Below, in pieces: positions 18,601-22,455 of a stretch of 22,455 nt of DNA (within the stretch, counting starts at the first letter, position 1; each line of letters opens with the position of its first letter). The notes beneath the pieces are model-generated. The model had not been told where the DNA came from, searched no databases, and was given only the letters and a program-made list of their open reading frames with translations. Location: assembly GCA_023375785.1 (NCBI GenBank), contig SZWC01000089.1, positions 27,831-50,285 of the forward strand, in the 5' to 3' direction. The position numbers and the translations under genes are program-made. Origin of the DNA: Penium margaritaceum. Its lineage: Eukaryota > Streptophyta > Zygnematophyceae > Desmidiales > Peniaceae.

Positions 18601-18995
18601 CCAAGGTTATGGTCCATGTCGCCATGTTTCCACAAATAAAATGCAGACCTCGTGGCGATGGGATATCTTTTGTGTGTGCTAGAGAGGTCAAATGTACACG
18701 TGGATGGTTGAGGTTTGCATGTTTGAAATGCTGCTGGTTTACACCATTCCTTACCTGTTTGGAGGTGGCCCATTGGCTGTAATTGCGCCTCGCCTACAGG
18801 ACACACTGCATGGTCACATTCATCGCAAGGCACCGTTGTGCGGCGAACGAGCTCAGCTTGGATGCGCACGAGGATTCGTGCTTCCGAAACCTGACCGCAA
18901 GGGACTTGAACTCGCAAATCTCAAGATCTTTTGTACTATATTATTTTTATCAACCAACTTATTTTTGTCACTTTTTGGTACCCTCATATCCATCA
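18601..18995 (-). repeat. Partial 3' LTR of copia element 1
   Basis: On the minus strand the LTR opens TGATGGATATGAGGG at 18995, directly after a polypurine tract, matching the usual copia TGTTGG start with one change. The far end cannot be fixed because the hAT element begins near 18600. No partner LTR is present: the 5' part of this element is beyond the right-edge insertion. A tRNA T-arm-like GAGTTCAAGTCCC occurs on the minus strand at about 18901-18913, but no tRNA fold is supported. Confidence 0.5.
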
Positions 18996-19008
18996 TTCTC
19001 CCACTTTG
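18996..19008 (-). promoter_or_regulatory. Polypurine tract of copia element 1
   Basis: The minus strand reads CAAAGTGGGAGAA, immediately followed by the TGATGG LTR start. This is the standard AAGTGGGAGA-type copia plus-strand primer. It lies about 13 bp after the RNase H stop region. Confidence 0.7.
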
Positions 19009-19020
19009 CGGGAAACAAAA

Positions 19021-19692
19021 TCACACAAGTCCGCACTGTCCCCTTAGATGCTGAAAGGGGTGCGCTGCCAGCAGCTTGGTCACGAAGTCTGCCAGCATCA
19101 TTCTTGAAGGGCATAACTTGATCTGCACCATCTGCTTTGCCACAAGCGTGTGGATAAAGTGGTACGACAATGCGATGTGCTTGGTGCGGGCACAAAACTC
19201 TGCATTCTTGGTCAGAGTAATGGCGTTCATGTTGTAATAGTAGATGGTGGTCGCTACGGTGTGCTACTGTCCAAGGCTTGCCAGCAGCCCATGCAGTCCC
19301 ATGACTTCCTTTGCTGCTTCACTCAGTGCGATGTACTTTGCTTTGGTGGAGGAGAGGGAAAAACAATCTTGTTTCTTGCTGCTCCAGCTGATTGCACCTC
19401 CCCCGAGCACAGACACAAACCCATTGGTTGACCTCCTTGTGTCCAGGTCACCTCCCCAATTTGCGTTGGTATAAGCAATGAGGATGGGACTGTTGTTGCC
19501 GTTGAACTTGAGGCAAAAACTGCTACTGCTCTCAAGGAAGCGCAGTGCGTACTTAGCCGCCTCCCAATGCGGGTCACCTTGATTTGCGCAAAACTTGCTG
19601 AGCACTCCCACTCCTTGGCTGATGTCAAGGCGTGTGCCAACTGCTGCGTACATGAGGTTCCCAACTGCACCTTGGTACGACACTCTTTCCAT
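19021..19692 (-). pseudogene. Copia RNase H pseudogene (element 1)
   Basis: One minus-strand frame covers SYQGAVGNLMYAAVGTRLDI, LSKFCANQGDPHWEAAKYAL, the first catalytic block, KQDCFSLSSTKAKYIALSEA, then after one stop at 19264-19266 NAITLTKNAEFCARTKHIAL, YHFIHTLVAKQMVQIK and MMLADFVTKLL. The catalytic aspartates of the YTDADW block read asparagine (YTNANWGG, about 19456-19473), and both glutamates of STTEAEY read lysine (STKAKY, about 19333-19349). These are G-to-A type changes that remove the metal-binding site. Otherwise length and order match the family closely. Confidence 0.9.
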
Positions 19693-19699
19693 GTGGCTG

Positions 19700-20661
19700 C
19701 CCTCTAGTATGCGTGGGGAGTCTATGTCATGCTTAGCTTTTCTCCCAATTCCAGTGGTGTTGTGGCTTTGCGCACTCCTGCCATGTTGAAACGCTTGACA
19801 ATGTTGCTCACGTACGTGCTCTACAACAAATCCAAAGTCTACTGGTGCCGGTCGCGCTTAACCTGAAGGCCAAGGTAGTAGCTGAGTTCTCCCATAACTT
19901 TCATGTGGAACCTGGCAGCAAGGGATTGCTTCACATTATCCAAAAGACACTTGGAGTCACATGCAATGAGCAGATCATCAACATAGAGCAAGATGATGAC
20001 CTGGCTTGCCTCTTGCATGCGTCCATAGACTACATGGTCAGCTTCGCACAAAACCAAGCCGAGCGAGTTGCTCATTCATCTTGTGGTAGCATGATCGCGG
20101 TGCTTTCTTCAGGCCGTAGAGAGCCTGTACAAGCTTGCACACCAGATCCTCCTTTCCTTCCACCACATACCCCTCTAGCAGCTCCATGTACACATCTTTA
20201 TGGAGGTCACCTTTCAGAAATGCACATGTCACATCGATTTGGCGCACCTCCCAGTGCATAGCAACAACAATAATGAGGACCACTCGGATGGATAGGAACC
20301 TTGCAATGCGTGCAAATGTTTCATTGAAATCCACACCCTCAGTCTGTGCATACCCCTTTGCAACCAACCTTGCTTTGTACTTGAGCACCTTACCATCCAC
20401 ACCACCCTTGCGCCTGAAGCTTCACCGGCACCCAATCACCCAGCTGCCGCGTGGAGCTTTCTCAATGATCCAAGTGTCGCTCTTCATGAGCGCACCATAC
20501 TCCTCCTCTGCTGCAGCGCGCACATTTTCCACCTCGGTACTGCGCATGGCTTTAGCAAATGTGGCTTGGTCATCGGTCACGTTGAGGAAGAGGATCTCAA
20601 GGTCAGAGGACTCCGTTGGTAGTGGAGCGGTGCACAGGTTCAGCTGCTCCGCTTGGTGCAT
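19700..20661 (-). pseudogene. Copia reverse transcriptase pseudogene (element 1)
   Basis: The minus-strand frame from 20661 reads ATFAKAMRSTEVENVRAAAE, YGALMKSDTWIIEKAPRGS, then after a stop VLKYKARLVAKGYAQTEGVDF, RQIDVTCAFLKGDLHKDVYM with the first catalytic aspartate, and LYGLKKAPRSCYHKMNEQLA. A frameshift near 20040-20075 leads into the second half: VIILLYVDDLLIACDS with the YVDD pair intact, and MGELSYYLGLQVKRDR. This is the RVT_2 family typical of copia. Another frame change separates it from RNase H. Catalytic residues are preserved but the frame is broken. Confidence 0.9.
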
Positions 20662-20762
20662 CTGCTTCTTTGCGAGCCTCTCGCACCGCCGTAGTTGCTC
20701 CCCACTGTCCTTCCTATCTTTGTTGAGGCGTGCGGACCACCTTGGCAGCTGCCATGATTGCT

Positions 20763-21429
20763 TTAAGATTCGGCTTCTGGCTCATTCTCCTTCTCAGCTC
20801 CTTCCACCTCCTTGTCGGTGCCGCTGTCACCCCCATCTTCCACACCGCCCTCTTCTCCTACTGGCTCTTCTCCCACCTCTGGTACAAGTGCAAGAGCAAA
20901 TGGAAATATAGGCATAGGGCTCCAATTCCAGCCCTTCATGTCCTCTTGAAAGATGACGTCACGGCTGCGGATGATCTTGCGAGCAGCGAGGTTGTAGAGG
21001 GGGTATCCCATGGTGTCGTAGCTAAGGAAGGCAGCCTTCACTGACTTGGTGTCCAACTTGTTACGGCTGCCGGCAGGCAGGTGCACGAATGTGCCACATC
21101 CAAAACCTTTCAGGTGCGTCACTGTTGGCGTGCACACAATCCACGCCTTCTCTGGTGTCATCAGTTGTACGGCGCGCGTAGGGCTCCTATTTTCCACGTA
21201 CACGACAGTGTTGATCACTTCCGCCCAAAACGTTGGCGGGAGCGCCGCATCTTGGTGCGTGCGACAAACACACTCCATGGGCGTATGGTTCACGCATTCA
21301 GCTACGCAGTTCAGTTGCGGTGTTCCAGATGGGATGACCTCGTACCTGTTAGCTACTGAGCTAACCACCTCCAGCAGAGAAGTCGCGAAACCAAAAAAGC
21401 TCACAATGGCTTTTACACCTTCTTCCTTT
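20763..21429 (-). pseudogene. Copia integrase C-terminal fragment (element 1)
   Basis: An open minus-strand frame continues to the LTR junction. Conserved parts are RYEVIPSGTPQLNCVAECVNHT, with the third catalytic residue E in VAE; LPPTFWAEVINTVVYVENRS; THLKGFGCGTFVHLPAGSRN; and LYNLAARKIIRSRDVIFQED, which ends the integrase. A glutamate/glycine-rich hinge toward RT follows. The about 30 codons between the junction at 21429 and RYEVIP are open but not recognisable. The first two catalytic aspartates would lie beyond the inserted copia, outside the window. It has no internal stop, although its ends are cut. Confidence 0.8.
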
Positions 21430-21582
21430 GCAGGTATGTGTCGTGCACCCCAAACTTAATCAGGCATACACTTCACCTTCAAGAGTACTAACGCCTTAGC
21501 ATTACATCTCAAGAAGAGCTCAAGTCGTCAATACGCAAGAGAGGATCAAGCAAGGGTTGATTGATCAGCATGCAAGACAAGT

Positions 21583-21591
21583 CCTTTTATA
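21583..21591 (-). promoter_or_regulatory. TATA box in the right-edge copia LTR
   Basis: The minus strand reads TATAAAAGG, about 150 bp before the LTR end. This leaves U3 at about 410 bp and a short R-U5, a normal LTR promoter layout. Confidence 0.6.
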
Positions 21592-21791
21592 ACTGTCTGT
21601 CCAGTCCTAGAACTCAAAAGCACATTCCTAAGAAGTGGCTTGACCCTGCCACATCACCAAGAGACTTGCGCTGTGGTCTTGACACATAAGCATCCTTGTG
21701 CCAAGGTGACCGATCAGCCATGTTGCTTCCCAGAAGCAATGGACTTTCTTTCTTGGAAGCTTCTAAAACAACCAAGATGTGCATGGAGCCA

Positions 21792-21855
21792 GGATCGAGC
21801 TCATGACCTCTCACTTGGCCAAATCAACAAAATGGCCAAGTTAACCACTCACCTA
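21792..21855 (-). other. tRNA-like (SINE-type) A-box/B-box segment inside the LTR
   Basis: On the minus strand TAGGTGAGTGGTTA (from 21855) resembles an RNA polymerase III A box or D-arm, and GAGCTCGATCC (21792-21802) a B box. The spacing of about 54 nt is within the Pol III range. Between them lies a perfect 9-bp inverted repeat, ACTTGGCCA / TGGCCAAGT (21813-21821 and 21833-21841), with an 11-nt loop. A full tRNA cloverleaf is not supported. It could be a SINE head captured in the LTR or a chance similarity. Confidence 0.35.
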
Positions 21856-22000
21856 CATGGTGTACTCACAGGTCATATCTCACATGAGATAGAGCATAGT
21901 TGAGTCACCCTACAACAAATCCAGGGGTCATACCTCCACAAGGGGCAGATCATTCCTGATCCGTCGTACAATACTAAACAAGGGGCAAACATATTCAACA

Positions 22001-22012
22001 AATCTCTCCCTT
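22001..22012 (-). promoter_or_regulatory. Polypurine tract of the right-edge copia element
   Basis: The minus strand reads AAGGGAGAGATT, immediately before the TGTTGAATATG LTR start and about 24 bp after the pol stop codon. It is the plus-strand primer site. Confidence 0.7.
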
Positions 22013-22035
22013 GCACCTTGCGTCAGTTTCCATCA

Positions 22036-22455
22036 TCATTCTTCATCACTTGCGTTGACCATGCCGATACCTTGCCTGCCCGCCTGGTGGAGATCCTTGT
22101 CCAATGGCTTTGTAAGCATGTCAGCCCGGTTCAGCTTGGTGCCGACATACTCCAGCTCCACTGTTTGCTTGTAGACCAAGTCCCGAGCATAGTGGTAGCG
22201 GATCTCGATGTGCTTTGTGCGCCTGGACAGAACTGGGTTCTTGGACATGTCAATCGCGCTCATGTTGTCAATCTTGATGATTGTTGCCGTTGCCTGTGGT
22301 GCCTTCATCTCAGAGAGCAAGCTTCGAAGCCACTGCACCTCTTTACACACCTCAGCCAATGCAATGTACTCAGCTTCAGCTGTTGACAGAGAGACACACT
22401 CCTGCTTGCGACTCGCCCAACTGACAGCACCTCCATTTAGCATACACACAAAGCC
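22036..22455 (-). CDS. Copia pol, RNase H C-terminal part (partial, open at the window edge)
   Basis: This is the end of a Ty1/copia polyprotein, the RNase H that removes template RNA during reverse transcription. The minus-strand frame enters at the window edge with GFVCMLNGGAVSWASRKQE and continues CVSLSTAEAEYIALAEVCKE (catalytic glutamate intact), IKIDNMSAIDMSKNPVLSRR (aspartate intact), TKHIEIRYHYARDLVYKQTV and NRADMLTKPLDKDLHQ. It stops at 22036-22038, 24 bp before the polypurine tract. There are no stops or frameshifts over 140 codons. Together with its insertion into another copia element, this suggests the youngest element in the window. Activity cannot be judged without the rest. Confidence 0.9.
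   Translation of the reverse strand, partial: GFVCMLNGGAVSWASRKQECVSLSTAEAEYIALAEVCKEVQWLRSLLSEMKAPQATATIIKIDNMSAIDMSKNPVLSRRTKHIEIRYHYARDLVYKQTVELEYVGTKLNRADMLTKPLDKDLHQAGRQGIGMVNASDEE

Larger units (their letters stand above)
18601..21429 (-). mobile_element. Decayed Ty1/copia retrotransposon (copia element 1), 5' part cut off
   Basis: The minus-strand order is integrase C-terminal part (to 21429), RT, RNase H, polypurine tract and 3' LTR, which is the copia order. Integrase coding sequence ends where the LTR of another copia element begins at 21430, so gag, protease and the integrase N-part are displaced beyond the window. Frames change at least three times and stops are present. Confidence 0.8.
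21430..22000 (-). repeat. 3' LTR of the right-edge copia element
   Basis: On the minus strand it starts TGTTGAATATG at 22000, right after the polypurine tract, and is inferred to end ACCTGCA at 21430 (TG...CA), where integrase coding sequence of the neighbour begins. A TATAAAAGG box lies about 150 bp before its end. The left boundary is inferred from the loss of coding sequence and the CA end; the partner LTR is outside the window. Confidence 0.65.
21430..22455 (-). mobile_element. 3' end of a younger Ty1/copia element running off the right edge
   Basis: Minus strand: an intact RNase H C-terminal frame open at the window edge (22036-22455), a polypurine tract (22001-22012) and a 571-bp LTR (21430-22000). 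On its far side the sequence changes directly to integrase coding sequence of another copia element, so this element inserted into that one. Its active-site residues are intact, unlike all the other elements here. Confidence 0.8.

Noticed and set aside
18901..18960. Possible tRNA or SINE in the copia 1 LTR (minus-strand GAGTTCAAGTCCC with an upstream AGTTGGTTGA)
   Set aside because: The T-arm stem does not pair and no acceptor stem closes; the A-box match is weak. Chance similarity is more likely.
20135..20911. 258-codon plus-strand open frame
   Set aside because: It is antisense to the copia RT and integrase tail on the minus strand; serine/arginine-rich shadow translation with no recognisable domain.

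Overview
This window is a piece of a large, repeat-rich eukaryotic nuclear genome, most probably from the green-plant (streptophyte) lineage. The evidence is the mix of Ty3/gypsy elements with a chromodomain on the integrase tail (chromoviruses), Ty1/copia elements with LTRs opening TGTTG/TGATG after a GGGAGA-type polypurine tract, and an intron-containing hAT transposase with BED and hATC domains. I cannot name the species; a charophyte alga or other non-seed plant is a weak guess. I see no host gene, rRNA, functional tRNA, CRISPR array or bacterial-style operon.

Layout, left to right. (1) 1-572: two copies and one half copy of a G/C-run-bounded foldback repeat with a near-perfect 12-nt palindromic centre. 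(2) 974-5938, plus strand: a decayed Ty3/gypsy chromovirus in the order gag, protease, RT, RNase H, integrase, chromodomain, polypurine tract, full of stops and frameshifts. (3) 5949-6821: AT-rich and without recognisable genes. (4) 6822-8562: about 3.6 tandem units of a 479-491 bp satellite, cut off by the next element. (5) 8563-15395, minus strand: a second gypsy chromovirus with its 3' LTR at 8563-9333. Its RT gene is split by (6) a plus-strand Ty1/copia deletion derivative at 11612-15079 that has two LTRs and a nearly perfect 5-bp target duplication. (7) About 15395-18600, minus strand: a decayed hAT DNA transposon with a likely 91-nt intron and clustered CGAATCC motifs at one end. (8) About 18600-21429, minus strand: a decayed copia element whose integrase frame is interrupted by (9) a younger copia element at 21430-22455. 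Only the 3' LTR, polypurine tract and apparently intact RNase H end of that element lie in the window.

The region is a stack of mobile elements of different ages, not a cooperating gene cluster. Nesting gives part of the order: gypsy element 2 is younger than the satellite array it abuts, the small copia is younger than gypsy element 2, and the right-edge copia is younger than its copia neighbour. Several catalytic acidic residues are lost by G-to-A type changes (D to N, E to K), and many in-frame stops look like C-to-T or G-to-A changes, as expected for old methylated repeats. I found no evidence for a new defence, metabolic or regulatory system. The most distinctive signals are the foldback repeat cluster, the roughly 485-bp satellite, the RT-splitting nested insertion, and a tRNA-like A/B-box segment inside an LTR.
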